NCBI RefSeq assembly: GCF_005503625.1
Contig: NZ_SCMX01000008.1
Location: 62,001-126,000 of the forward strand
Reading direction: 5' to 3'
Length of the DNA: 64,000 nucleotides
From: Cupriavidus sp. 2SB
Lineage (GTDB): Bacteria > Pseudomonadota > Gammaproteobacteria > Burkholderiales > Burkholderiaceae
Shown here: positions 1 to 6,858 of the stretch, piece by piece
Layout of the letters: the number at the start of each line of letters is the position of its first letter
How positions within the stretch are numbered: position 1 is the first letter of the stretch
Program-made: the position numbers and the translations under genes
The notes under the pieces: generated by a model
What the model was told of the DNA's origin: nothing
The model's input: only the letters and a program-made list of their open reading frames with translations
The model's database searches: none

Positions 1-408
1 CGCGTGCCGCGGGCTTTCGCACAGCCTCTGCCCGTGCCGGCATCATGGCCCGTCGTCGAGGTCGTGGCGAGCTATGCGCAGCCGGGCAGGGTGATGGTCG
101 ACGCGCTTGTCTCGGCCGGGGTGACAGGGATCGTAGTGGCCGCTGCTGGCAATGGATCGATCCACGAGACGTTGGCCGGGGCGTTGGCCGACGCGGCGGC
201 TTGTGGTGTCGCCGTCGTGCGCAGCTCGCGGACCGGCGCGGGTCATGTGACGATGCCGGGCAAGCCTGTGCCGGCTGTCGGTCTCTTCGTATCGGCCGGA
301 GACCTGAATCCTTACAAGGCGCGCGTGTTGTTGGCGGTGGTGCTGGCGAACGATCCCGGGCTCGCGGGTGACGCTGTGCGCCTGCAGGCGACGTTTGCGG
401 CGCATTGA
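1..408 (+). CDS. L-asparaginase, C-terminal part (partial)
   Basis: The reading frame is open from the first base, so the gene begins upstream of the window. What remains is about the last 135 residues of a type I/II L-asparaginase, which hydrolyses L-asparagine to aspartate and ammonia. The visible segments VVASYAQPGRVMVDALV, AAAGNGSIHETL and VVRSSRTGAGHV match the C-terminal domain of this family, which completes the active site from a neighbouring subunit. The N-terminal catalytic threonines lie outside the window. It is followed by the rpsF promoter. A second, unrelated Ntn-type asparaginase (iaaA) lies at 57.4 kb. I cannot tell whether this copy is periplasmic or cytoplasmic. Confidence 0.8.
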   Translation, partial: RVPRAFAQPLPVPASWPVVEVVASYAQPGRVMVDALVSAGVTGIVVAAAGNGSIHETLAGALADAAACGVAVVRSSRTGAGHVTMPGKPVPAVGLFVSAGDLNPYKARVLLAVVLANDPGLAGDAVRLQATFAAH

Positions 409-427
409 TCGGGGCAGAGGCCCAATC

Positions 428-457
428 TTGCGGGGTCCGGCCATTCCGTACTATACT
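428..457 (+). promoter_or_regulatory. Probable sigma-70 promoter of the rpsF operon
   Basis: TTGCGG (428-433) and TATACT (452-457) are separated by 18 bases in the 114-base gap between the asparaginase stop and rpsF. This predicts a start near 464 and a leader of about 59 bases. No other hexamer pair in the gap is as good. Assigned by eye. Confidence 0.55.
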
Positions 458-479
458 CGCGGGCTACTCAACCTTGCCG

Positions 480-501
480 CACCGGACTTGACGCCCGGGT
501 G
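480..501 (+). promoter_or_regulatory. Leader hairpin before rpsF, possible S6:S18 autoregulatory site
   Basis: CACC and GG (480-485) can pair with CC and GGTG (495-501), with one bulged G, closing a 9-base loop. The hairpin ends 10 bases before the AAAGGAG ribosome-binding site (511-517). Many bacteria carry an S6:S18-binding hairpin with an exposed CCG in the rpsF leader, and a CCG is present here at 495-497. Position and motif fit, but a covariance model was not run. Confidence 0.35.
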
Positions 502-522
502 GCTCATCCAAAAGGAGCGTCA

Positions 523-900
523 ATGCGTCACTACGAAATCGTATTTATCGTCCATCCGGACCAAAGCGAACAAGTGCCTGCGATGATCGAGCGCTACAAG
601 CAGCTCGTTACGTCGCAAAACGGCCAGATCCATCGCGTGGAAGACTGGGGCCGCCGTCAGATGGCCTACATGATCCAGAAGCTGGCCAAGGCTCACTACG
701 TTTGCCTGAACATCGAGTGCGGCAAGGAAACGCTGGCTGAACTGGAACACGCGTTCAAGTTCAACGACGCCGTGCTGCGTCACCTGATCGTCCAGACCAA
801 GAAGGCTGAGACTGCACCTTCGCCGATGATGAAGGAAGTTCAGCGCGAAGAAGCCCGCAAGGCTGCGCAAACGACCACGGAAGGCCAAGCCGCCGCCTGA
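523..900 (+). CDS. rpsF: 30S ribosomal protein S6
   Basis: This 125-residue protein begins [19 protein letters not shown] and carries the S6 segment RHLIVQTKK near residues 87-95. S6 binds 16S rRNA as a heterodimer with S18, encoded just downstream. The ATG at 523 was chosen because AAAGGAG lies 5 bases upstream and because S6 proteins start at this residue; an open frame from 499 has no such support. The C-terminal tail is rich in Glu, Ala and Lys, as is usual in the family. It is the first gene of rpsF-priB-rpsR-rplI, and only 20 bases separate it from priB. Identification is secure. Confidence 0.97.
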   Translation: MRHYEIVFIVHPDQSEQVPAMIERYKQLVTSQNGQIHRVEDWGRRQMAYMIQKLAKAHYVCLNIECGKETLAELEHAFKFNDAVLRHLIVQTKKAETAPSPMMKEVQREEARKAAQTTTEGQAAA

Positions 901-920
901 GTGCGGACGGCAGTGTCGCG

Positions 921-1220
921 GTGAACCAGCTCCGGCTGACCGCAACGCTCGCGGAGCGCGATACGCTGCGCTATACGCCGGCAGGCGTCCCGGTCGTCAA
1001 CTGCATCCTGCAGCATGGCGGCGAGGTCGTCGAGGCGGAAACGCCCCGGCAGGTGGAATTCGCAGTGGTGGCGATGGGCATTGGTGCCATCGCCCAGCAA
1101 CTGCTCAGATTGCCGCTCGAAGCGGTAATCGATTGCGAAGGATTCCTGGCGCGCAAGCACCGCAACAGCAAGACACTGGTCTTTCACATCACTCGATGTA
1201 AAGCATACGAAAAGGATTGA
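921..1220 (+). CDS. priB: Primosomal replication protein N, PriB
   Basis: PriB is a small single-stranded-DNA-binding OB-fold protein that works with PriA to reload the DnaB helicase at stalled forks. The 99-residue product starts at a GTG and reads V(M)NQLRLTATLAERDTLRY, with the PAGVPVVNCILQHGG strand typical of the family and the ending FHITRCKAYEKD. Its place between rpsF and rpsR is the conserved location of priB in proteobacteria. The helicase it serves, dnaB, lies 0.9 kb downstream. The GTG is the only start that gives the family length. Confidence 0.93.
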   Translation: MNQLRLTATLAERDTLRYTPAGVPVVNCILQHGGEVVEAETPRQVEFAVVAMGIGAIAQQLLRLPLEAVIDCEGFLARKHRNSKTLVFHITRCKAYEKD

Positions 1221-1223
1221 ATC

Positions 1224-1502
1224 ATGGCATTCGTCAAACGTGACAACAAGAACAAGAAGCGCTTCCAGCAACAGAACCCGCTGTTCAAGCGCAAGCGCTT
1301 CTGCCGCTTCACCGTGGCTGGCGTCGAACAGATCGACTACAAGGATCTGGACACGCTGAAGGACTTCGTCGGCGACAACGGCAAGATCACGCCGGCCCGC
1401 CTGACCGGTACCAAGGCTCACTATCAACGTCAGCTCGACACGGCTATCAAGCGCGCCCGCTTCCTGGCGCTGGTTCCGTACACCGACCTGCACAAGAACT
1501 GA
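1224..1502 (+). CDS. rpsR: 30S ribosomal protein S18
   Basis: S18 is a small-subunit protein that pairs with S6 on the platform of the 30S particle. The 92-residue product has the basic N-terminus [20 protein letters not shown], then the conserved core [10 protein letters not shown] and [18 protein letters not shown]. It starts three bases after the priB stop, so the two are cotranscribed and probably translationally coupled. S18 is the substrate of the N-terminal acetyltransferase RimI, encoded at 46.7 kb in this window. At 92 residues it is slightly longer than the roughly 75 of E. coli, because of the N-terminal extension common in Burkholderiaceae. Confidence 0.97.
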   Translation: MAFVKRDNKNKKRFQQQNPLFKRKRFCRFTVAGVEQIDYKDLDTLKDFVGDNGKITPARLTGTKAHYQRQLDTAIKRARFLALVPYTDLHKN

Positions 1503-1532
1503 TAGTCCCGGGACCGCAAGGAGAAATACACG

Positions 1533-1985
1533 ATGCAAATCATTCTGCTGGAAAAAGTCATCAACCTGGGCAACCTGGGTGACATCGTTCGTGTGAAGGA
1601 CGGTTACGCACGTAACTTCCTGATCCCGACCAAGCGCGCTCGCCGTGCAACGCAAACGGCCATCGCCGAATTCGAAGTGAAGCGCGCCGAGCTGGAAAAG
1701 GCCGCCGCCGAGAAGCTGGCAGCCGCACAAGCCGAAGGCCAGAAGCTGGACGGCCTGACCGTTCAGATCACCCAGAAGTCGGGTGTGGACGGCCGTCTGT
1801 TCGGTTCCGTGACCAACGCCGACATCGCTGAAGCGCTGGAAGGCCAAGGCTTCAAGCTGGAGAAGTCGCAGGTCCGCCTGCCGAACGGCCCGCTGAAGCT
1901 GGTGGGCGACTACACCGTTGGCGTGGCACTGCACACCGACGTGCTGGTCGACATCAACGTGTCCGTCCTGGGCGAACACGTCTAA
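1533..1985 (+). CDS. rplI: 50S ribosomal protein L9
   Basis: L9 binds 23S rRNA and projects from the large subunit, where it helps hold reading frame. The 150-residue product shows the two-domain layout of the family: an N-terminal domain ([29 protein letters not shown]), a long charged helix around residues 40-75, and a C-terminal domain with [21 protein letters not shown]. An AAGGAG site lies upstream of the ATG. It is the last gene of the ribosomal operon and is followed by a strong terminator. Confidence 0.97.
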   Translation: MQIILLEKVINLGNLGDIVRVKDGYARNFLIPTKRARRATQTAIAEFEVKRAELEKAAAEKLAAAQAEGQKLDGLTVQITQKSGVDGRLFGSVTNADIAEALEGQGFKLEKSQVRLPNGPLKLVGDYTVGVALHTDVLVDINVSVLGEHV

Positions 1986-2035
1986 GTCGTACCTGGCAAA
2001 CGATGCGCCGGCCTGGCCGGTGCGTCCGATGCACG

Positions 2036-2067
2036 AAAAGGCAGGGGCCAGCGCTCCTGCCTTTTTT
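2036..2067 (+). terminator. Rho-independent terminator of the rpsF-priB-rpsR-rplI operon
   Basis: GGCAGG (2040-2045) pairs with CCTGCC (2056-2061), followed by six T (2062-2067). It ends the ribosomal operon and separates it from dnaB. Confidence 0.85.
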
Positions 2068-2102
2068 GTTTGCGGCCCGGCTTCGTGCCTGGCTCCCGCC
2101 GC

Positions 2103-2116
2103 TATAATTGCCCCCC
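2103..2116 (+). promoter_or_regulatory. dnaB promoter with almost no 5' leader
   Basis: A perfect TATAAT (2103-2108) lies 8 bases before the dnaB ATG (2117). The predicted transcription start is about 2115, so the mRNA would begin 0-3 bases before the start codon. The bases before the ATG are CCCCCC, with no Shine-Dalgarno sequence. The -35 region is weak. See findings. Confidence 0.5.
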
Positions 2117-3508
2117 ATGAACGCGCCCGCCGCAGATCCCCAACTAGACAGTCTCAAGGTTCCTCCGCACTCGATCGAGGCCGAACAATCGGTACTCGGT
2201 GGCCTGTTGCTGGACAATGCCGCCTGGGACCGTATTGCCGATTTTCTCTCCGAAGCCGATTTCTACCGCTTCGATCACCGCCTCATCTTCCAGAGCATCG
2301 CCCGCCTGATTTCCGCCACCAAGCCGGCGGACGTGATCACGGTGTTCGAGATGCTCCAGGTGTCTGGCAAGGCCGAGGAAGTGGGTGGGCTGGCCTACCT
2401 GAACTCGCTGGCCCAGAACACGCCGAGCGCCGCCAATATCCGCCGCTACGCCGAAATCGTGCGCGAGCGGTCGGTGCTGCGCAAGCTGGTCACCGTGGCC
2501 GACGACATTGCGTCTGCGGCCTTCGCGCCCAAGGGGCGCGAGGTGCGCGAGCTGCTCGACGAGGCTGAATCGAAAGTCTTTGCGATTGCGGAAGAGGGGT
2601 CGCGTGGCCAGAAGGGGTTCCAGGAAATCCAGCCGCTGCTGACGCAGGTGGTGGAGCGTATCGACGAGTTGTACCATCGCGACAGCTCCACGGATGTGAC
2701 CGGCGTGCCCACGGGCTTCATCGACCTCGACCGCATGACCAGCGGTATGCAGGCCGGTGACCTGATCATCGTGGCAGGTCGTCCGTCGATGGGTAAGACC
2801 GCGTTCTCGCTGAACATCGGCGAGCATGTGGCCGTGGAACAAGGCCTGCCCGTCGCGGTGTTCTCGATGGAAATGGCGGGTGTGCAACTGGCCATGCGTA
2901 TGCTCGGCTCGGTCGGGCGCCTGGACCAGCACCGCCTGCGTACCGGTCGTCTGCTCGACGAGGACTGGCCGCGTCTGACGCACTCGATCCAGCGCATGAA
3001 CGATGCGCAACTGTTCATCGACGAGACGCCGGCGCTGAATCCTATGGAACTGCGGGCGCGCTCGCGACGCCTGGCGCGCCAGTGCGGGCAGCTAGGCCTG
3101 ATCATCATCGACTACCTGCAGCTGATGTCAGGTTCCGGCGGCGGGGAGAACCGCGCGACCGAGATCTCCGAGATTTCGCGGTCGTTGAAGGGCTTGGCGA
3201 AGGAACTCAACTGTCCGGTGATCGCCCTGTCGCAGCTGAACCGAAGCCTGGAACAACGGCCGAACAAGCGCCCGGTGATGTCCGACCTGCGTGAATCGGG
3301 CGCCATCGAACAGGATGCCGACGTGATCCTGTTCATTTACCGCGACGAAGTCTATAACGCCGACTCGCAGGACAAGGGAACGGCCGAAATCATCATCGGC
3401 AAGCAGCGTAACGGCCCGATTGGTACCGTTCGCCTCACATTCCTGGGCCAGTTCACCAAGTTCGACAACTTCAGTGGCGGTCCGGCGTTCTTCGATAACG
3501 ACAACTGA
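2117..3508 (+). CDS. dnaB: Replicative DNA helicase DnaB
   Basis: DnaB is the hexameric 5'-3' helicase that unwinds DNA at the replication fork. The 463-residue product has the N-terminal helical domain (HSIEAEQSVLGGLLLD, residues about 18-33) and the RecA-type C-terminal domain with Walker A GRPSMGKT (about 221-228), the Walker B segment LGLIIIDYLQLM, and the late motifs SDLRESGAIEQDADVI and IGKQRNGPIG. No intein is present. ATG 2117 was preferred to an in-frame TTG at 2108, because that TTG overlaps the -10 element. The gene follows the priB-containing ribosomal operon, as in related genomes. Confidence 0.97.
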   Translation: MNAPAADPQLDSLKVPPHSIEAEQSVLGGLLLDNAAWDRIADFLSEADFYRFDHRLIFQSIARLISATKPADVITVFEMLQVSGKAEEVGGLAYLNSLAQNTPSAANIRRYAEIVRERSVLRKLVTVADDIASAAFAPKGREVRELLDEAESKVFAIAEEGSRGQKGFQEIQPLLTQVVERIDELYHRDSSTDVTGVPTGFIDLDRMTSGMQAGDLIIVAGRPSMGKTAFSLNIGEHVAVEQGLPVAVFSMEMAGVQLAMRMLGSVGRLDQHRLRTGRLLDEDWPRLTHSIQRMNDAQLFIDETPALNPMELRARSRRLARQCGQLGLIIIDYLQLMSGSGGGENRATEISEISRSLKGLAKELNCPVIALSQLNRSLEQRPNKRPVMSDLRESGAIEQDADVILFIYRDEVYNADSQDKGTAEIIIGKQRNGPIGTVRLTFLGQFTKFDNFSGGPAFFDNDN

Positions 3509-3584
3509 GCGACACCTGAGCGATATTCACCGTAGGGGTTACACCTACATGCGGTGCAACCCTGTAAAATATTGCGCTTTGATG

Positions 3585-3607
3585 ACAGCCGCCCACGAGG
3601 CGGCTGT
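3585..3607 (+). promoter_or_regulatory. Strong hairpin upstream of the DUF47-pit operon
   Basis: ACAGCCGCC (3585-3593) pairs perfectly with GGCGGCTGT (3599-3607) around a 5-base loop. There is no T run, so simple intrinsic termination of dnaB is doubtful. A TAAAAT box (3565-3570) just upstream could be a -10 element, which would place the hairpin in the leader of the DUF47 gene. Its function is not determined. Confidence 0.4.
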
Positions 3608-3677
3608 TGTGCGATTGCTCCGCTCCCATTTGCCACACAACCGAGCGCTGCCGTGAGGCGCGCCACAAGGACATTTC

Positions 3678-4304
3678 ATGTTCGGTCGATTCATGCCCAC
3701 GGAGGGCAAGTTCTTCGAATACTTCAACCAGCATGCCGACTGTGCGGTGACCGCCGCGCACGAGCTGGAAGCGCTGGTCAACGACCTGCCCAACGCCGAA
3801 GCCCATGCCCGCCGCGTGCAAGCCACGGAGAAAAAGGCTGACCGCGTCACGCACGACACGATCGACCTGCTGCACAAGACCTTCATCACGCCGCTGGACC
3901 GCGACGAGATCCACAAGCTCATCACGACCATGGACGACATCCTGGACCTGATGGAAGACGTGGCGGAAACGATCTCGCTTTACGACGTGACCCACCTGAC
4001 CGATGAAGCGCGCCACCTGGCCCGGATCTGCGTGCAGTGCTGCGACCAGGTCAAGATCGCGGTGGCCCTGCTCGAAGACATGGGCAATGCCAGCACCATC
4101 CTGAAGACGGCCCAGCAGATCGACCAGCTCGAATCGGAAGCGGACCGTGTGATGCGCGCTGCGATGTCGAAGCTGTTCCGCGAGGAAACCGACGTCAAGC
4201 GCCTGATCAAGCTGAAGGCGATCTACGAACAGCTCGAGTCGATTACCGACAAGTGCGAGGACGTGGCGAACATCATCGAAGGCATCGTCCTGGAAAACGC
4301 CTGA
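3678..4304 (+). CDS. DUF47 (PhoU-like) protein, partner of Pit phosphate transporter
   Basis: This 208-residue cytoplasmic, all-helical protein begins MFGRFMPTEGKFFEYFNQHA and carries the DUF47/TIGR00153 features EKKADRVTHDTIDLLHKTF and TPLDRDEIHKLITTMDDILDLMED, followed by a second acidic helix pair. The fold is related to PhoU and binds metal clusters. Genes of this family almost always precede pit-type transporters and are thought to modulate them. Here the pit gene starts 13 bases after the stop, so the pair form one transcription unit. The biochemical role of the family is not firmly established. Confidence 0.88.
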   Translation: MFGRFMPTEGKFFEYFNQHADCAVTAAHELEALVNDLPNAEAHARRVQATEKKADRVTHDTIDLLHKTFITPLDRDEIHKLITTMDDILDLMEDVAETISLYDVTHLTDEARHLARICVQCCDQVKIAVALLEDMGNASTILKTAQQIDQLESEADRVMRAAMSKLFREETDVKRLIKLKAIYEQLESITDKCEDVANIIEGIVLENA

Positions 4305-4317
4305 GAACCGCACCGGC

Positions 4318-5325
4318 ATGCAAACTATACAAATGAGCTTGTGGGTGATCGGCCTGCTGGTCGCGCTCGCGTTGCTGTTCGATTTCATGAACGGCTTCCA
4401 CGACGCGGCCAACTCGATTGCCACGGTGGTTTCCACGGGTGTGCTCAAGCCGCACCACGCAGTGGCCATGGCGGCCATGTGCAATGTGGTGGCGATCTTC
4501 ATCTTCCATCTGAAGGTAGCGGCGACAGTCGGCACCGGGACGATCGATGTGGCGATCGTCGATCACTACGTGATATTCGGGGCGCTGGTCGGTGCCATCG
4601 CGTGGAACGTCATCACCTGGTTCTACGGCATTCCTTCGTCGTCGTCGCACGCGCTGATCGGTGGCCTGGTGGGCGCCGCGGTGGCCAAGGCCGGCACCGG
4701 AGCGCTGGTGGGCAATGGGCTGCTGAAGATCGTGGCCTTCATCCTGATCTCGCCGCTGCTGGGGTTCCTGCTCGGCTCGATCATGATGGTGATCGTGAGC
4801 TGGACGTTCTTCCGCACGCCGCCGTCACGCGTGGACCGCTGGTTCCGCCGCCTGCAACTGGTGTCGGCATCGCTCTACAGCCTGGGTCACGGTGGCAATG
4901 ACGCGCAGAAGACCATCGGCATCATCTGGATGCTGCTGATTGCGAGCGGCCACGTGGCCTCTGGCGGCGAGCCGCCGATGTGGGTGATCGTGAGCTGCTA
5001 CGTGGCCATCGGCCTCGGTACGCTGTTTGGCGGCTGGCGAATTGTCCGGACCATGGGCCAGAAGATTACCAAGCTCAAGCCGGTGGGTGGTTTCTGTGCG
5101 GAGACGGGGGGTGCGCTGACGCTGTTCATCGCCTCGGCACTGGGCGTGCCAGTGTCGACCACGCACACCATTACCGGCGCCATCGTTGGCGTGGGTTCGG
5201 CGCAGAAGATGTCGGCCGTGCGCTGGGGTGTGGCAGGCAACATCGTCTGGGCCTGGGTACTGACCATTCCGGCATCGGCATTCATGTCGGCGATTGCCTG
5301 GTGGATAGGCAAGCAGATCCTGTGA
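4318..5325 (+). CDS. pit: Inorganic phosphate transporter, PiT family
   Basis: This 335-residue inner-membrane protein has about ten hydrophobic segments and both signature repeats of the PiT family: GFHDAANSIATVVSTG near residue 26 and GHGGNDAQKTIGI near residue 193. These proteins import phosphate, usually as a neutral metal-phosphate, using the proton gradient. It is paired with the DUF47 gene upstream. The start is not certain: ATG 4318 has a weak GAG upstream, and ATG 4333 (MSLWVIG) is an alternative that would shorten the protein by five residues. At 335 residues it is of the short bacterial type, without the large central loop of E. coli PitA. Confidence 0.93.
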   Translation: MQTIQMSLWVIGLLVALALLFDFMNGFHDAANSIATVVSTGVLKPHHAVAMAAMCNVVAIFIFHLKVAATVGTGTIDVAIVDHYVIFGALVGAIAWNVITWFYGIPSSSSHALIGGLVGAAVAKAGTGALVGNGLLKIVAFILISPLLGFLLGSIMMVIVSWTFFRTPPSRVDRWFRRLQLVSASLYSLGHGGNDAQKTIGIIWMLLIASGHVASGGEPPMWVIVSCYVAIGLGTLFGGWRIVRTMGQKITKLKPVGGFCAETGGALTLFIASALGVPVSTTHTITGAIVGVGSAQKMSAVRWGVAGNIVWAWVLTIPASAFMSAIAWWIGKQIL

Positions 5326-5345
5326 GATCGGCGGGATCGATCCGA

Positions 5346-5377
5346 TAAAAAAGCCAGGCTTCGCGCCTGGCTTTTTT
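5346..5377. terminator. Bidirectional terminator between pit and the NlpC gene
   Basis: AGCCAGGC (5352-5359) pairs with GCCTGGCT (5365-5372), flanked by A6 on the left and T6 on the right. The two genes converge here, and the structure can stop transcription from either side. Confidence 0.88.
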
Positions 5378-5379
5378 AC

Positions 5380-6042
5380 TTACTGGCGGGCAAAGGCCGC
5401 GATGGGGTCGTCGTCTTCCGGTGGAGGTGCAGTCGGGGTGACGGGGGCGGCTGGGATCGGCGTGGGCGTCATCGGCAGATTGCTCACAGCCACCACGCGA
5501 CGCGCGCCGTTGTATCGCGAAGCCCAGTATGACTTGCCCATGTCTTCGAGCCGCACCGTGCCGCCGGTAGCGGGTGCGTGGACGAAGCGGTTCTGGCCAA
5601 CGTAGATGCCAACATGCGAGTTCGCGCGCCCCGTCGTGTTGAAGAACACGAGGTCGCCCGACGCCACCTGACTGCGATCCAGCGATGTGCCGCGCTGGCC
5701 CATCTGATCTGTGGTGCGGGGAAGGTTGACGTTGGCGGCGCGCGACACGACATAACGGACCAGGCCGCTGCAATCGAATCCTGAATCGGGGGTGTTGCCG
5801 CCGTAGCGATAAGGCGTGCCGACCAGCGACATCGCCTGGATCGATATTTCCTCGAGTCCGGCGCTGGGGTCGATCATCGGCTTGCCTGGGGTGCGGGGCA
5901 GGGATGATGTCTGGCGTGCCGGCGGGCCACCTGCGCAGGCGGCCAGCAACAAGGCGCTGGCGCACAGCGCGCTCAGCGCAGCGCGTGATCGTGAAAACGC
6001 GTGTGCATGTGGAGCGGGTGGTGAGAGCGGGCGGGGCGGCAT
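5380..6042 (-). CDS. NlpC/P60 family cell-wall peptidase, lipoprotein
   Basis: This 220-residue protein has a signal sequence ending in the lipobox LLAAC (Cys36), so it should be an outer-membrane or periplasmic lipoprotein. The NlpC/P60 domain follows from about residue 65, with the catalytic Cys91 in GFDCSGLV, His143 in NSHVGIYVG and a third polar residue, His155, in FVHAPATGG. Such enzymes cleave peptide stems of peptidoglycan, usually the gamma-D-Glu-diaminopimelate bond. The C-terminal tail is Pro-rich and probably disordered. The AGGA upstream lies close to the ATG, but no better start exists. Confidence 0.88.
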   Translation of the reverse strand: MPPRPLSPPAPHAHAFSRSRAALSALCASALLLAACAGGPPARQTSSLPRTPGKPMIDPSAGLEEISIQAMSLVGTPYRYGGNTPDSGFDCSGLVRYVVSRAANVNLPRTTDQMGQRGTSLDRSQVASGDLVFFNTTGRANSHVGIYVGQNRFVHAPATGGTVRLEDMGKSYWASRYNGARRVVAVSNLPMTPTPIPAAPVTPTAPPPEDDDPIAAFARQ

Positions 6043-6117
6043 CCTTCCTGTCGATCGAAAAGCCGGACCAGCCTCGATGCGACGTGGAGAGCGAATTGCG
6101 CGACTACCTGCGTCGAT

Positions 6118-6681
6118 TTACCAACGCAGTTGCGCGTTGCGCGTGCCGGTGCTCACCTTGATAGTCTTGGGCTGGCCCTTGTAACGGGCCTCGATATTGT
6201 AGCTGCCTTCTGGCGCACGTATGAGGCAGCGCGGCCCGCCCGCCCGGAATTCGGCAACGGTTTGGCCGTCGCGTGTCAGTTTTACGTCAACATCGGCGAT
6301 GAACTCGCTGTTGGCGCCCTGCGAGAACAGGATTCCGATATTGAAGTTCTTTTCTTTCTCGGCCAGTTTGGCGCGCTGGTCTTCCGCAATACCGCCGCAG
6401 ACATAGCTAACCGGACCCATCGTGCGGATCACCATTTCTTCCGCCACGGCGGGCGTGTTTGCCGCCGCGGGTGCCGGAGCCGCACTCGCTGCACTGGCGG
6501 CACCCGGCACACTCGCCGGGCCTTCCGCCGCCTTGGCCGGTTGCAGGGCGGCGGCGAGCAGGACGGTGGCGCCCACCAGCGTGGCCACCGCAATACGCCG
6601 GCGCCGCGTGTTGCTGGCGCGGCGGGAAAACAGCGTCCTGTTACTCGACAGGTATCTGCTGAATGATTGTTGTCGGATCAT
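6118..6681 (-). CDS. Exported protein of unknown function
   Basis: I do not recognise this family with certainty. ATG 6681 was chosen because GGGAGG lies 5 bases upstream; it gives 187 residues. The long basic N-terminus (SNTRRRR) and hydrophobic stretch VATLVGATVLLAAAL end in a likely cleavage site AKA-A, so the protein should be exported. An Ala/Pro linker follows, then a domain of about 100 residues with two cysteines (SYVCGG and PRCLIR). The latter half (IRAPEGSYNIEARYKGQPK) resembles a carboxypeptidase-regulatory-like beta fold. It lies between two minus-strand genes, with 75 bases to the NlpC gene. Confidence 0.7.
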   Translation of the reverse strand: MIRQQSFSRYLSSNRTLFSRRASNTRRRRIAVATLVGATVLLAAALQPAKAAEGPASVPGAASAASAAPAPAAANTPAVAEEMVIRTMGPVSYVCGGIAEDQRAKLAEKEKNFNIGILFSQGANSEFIADVDVKLTRDGQTVAEFRAGGPRCLIRAPEGSYNIEARYKGQPKTIKVSTGTRNAQLRW

Positions 6682-6858
6682 CGACGCCTCCCATATCGAC
6701 ATGGACACACCGGCCATCATAGCCGGGCCGTGCAGCGCCGGCTGTCAGTCGGAGACCGACGCGGCCGGAGGCGCCACACTATGCGAAATGAACATCGGCC
6801 GGCCATGGAACATGGGCCGACCGATGGGTTTGCCAGTCGAATTGTGTTCCGATGAACG

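Noticed and set aside
3565-3607. Pho box before the DUF47-pit genes
   Set aside because: Only a single CTGTCAT-like half-site is present, on the minus strand and within the hairpin; no 11-bp direct repeat.
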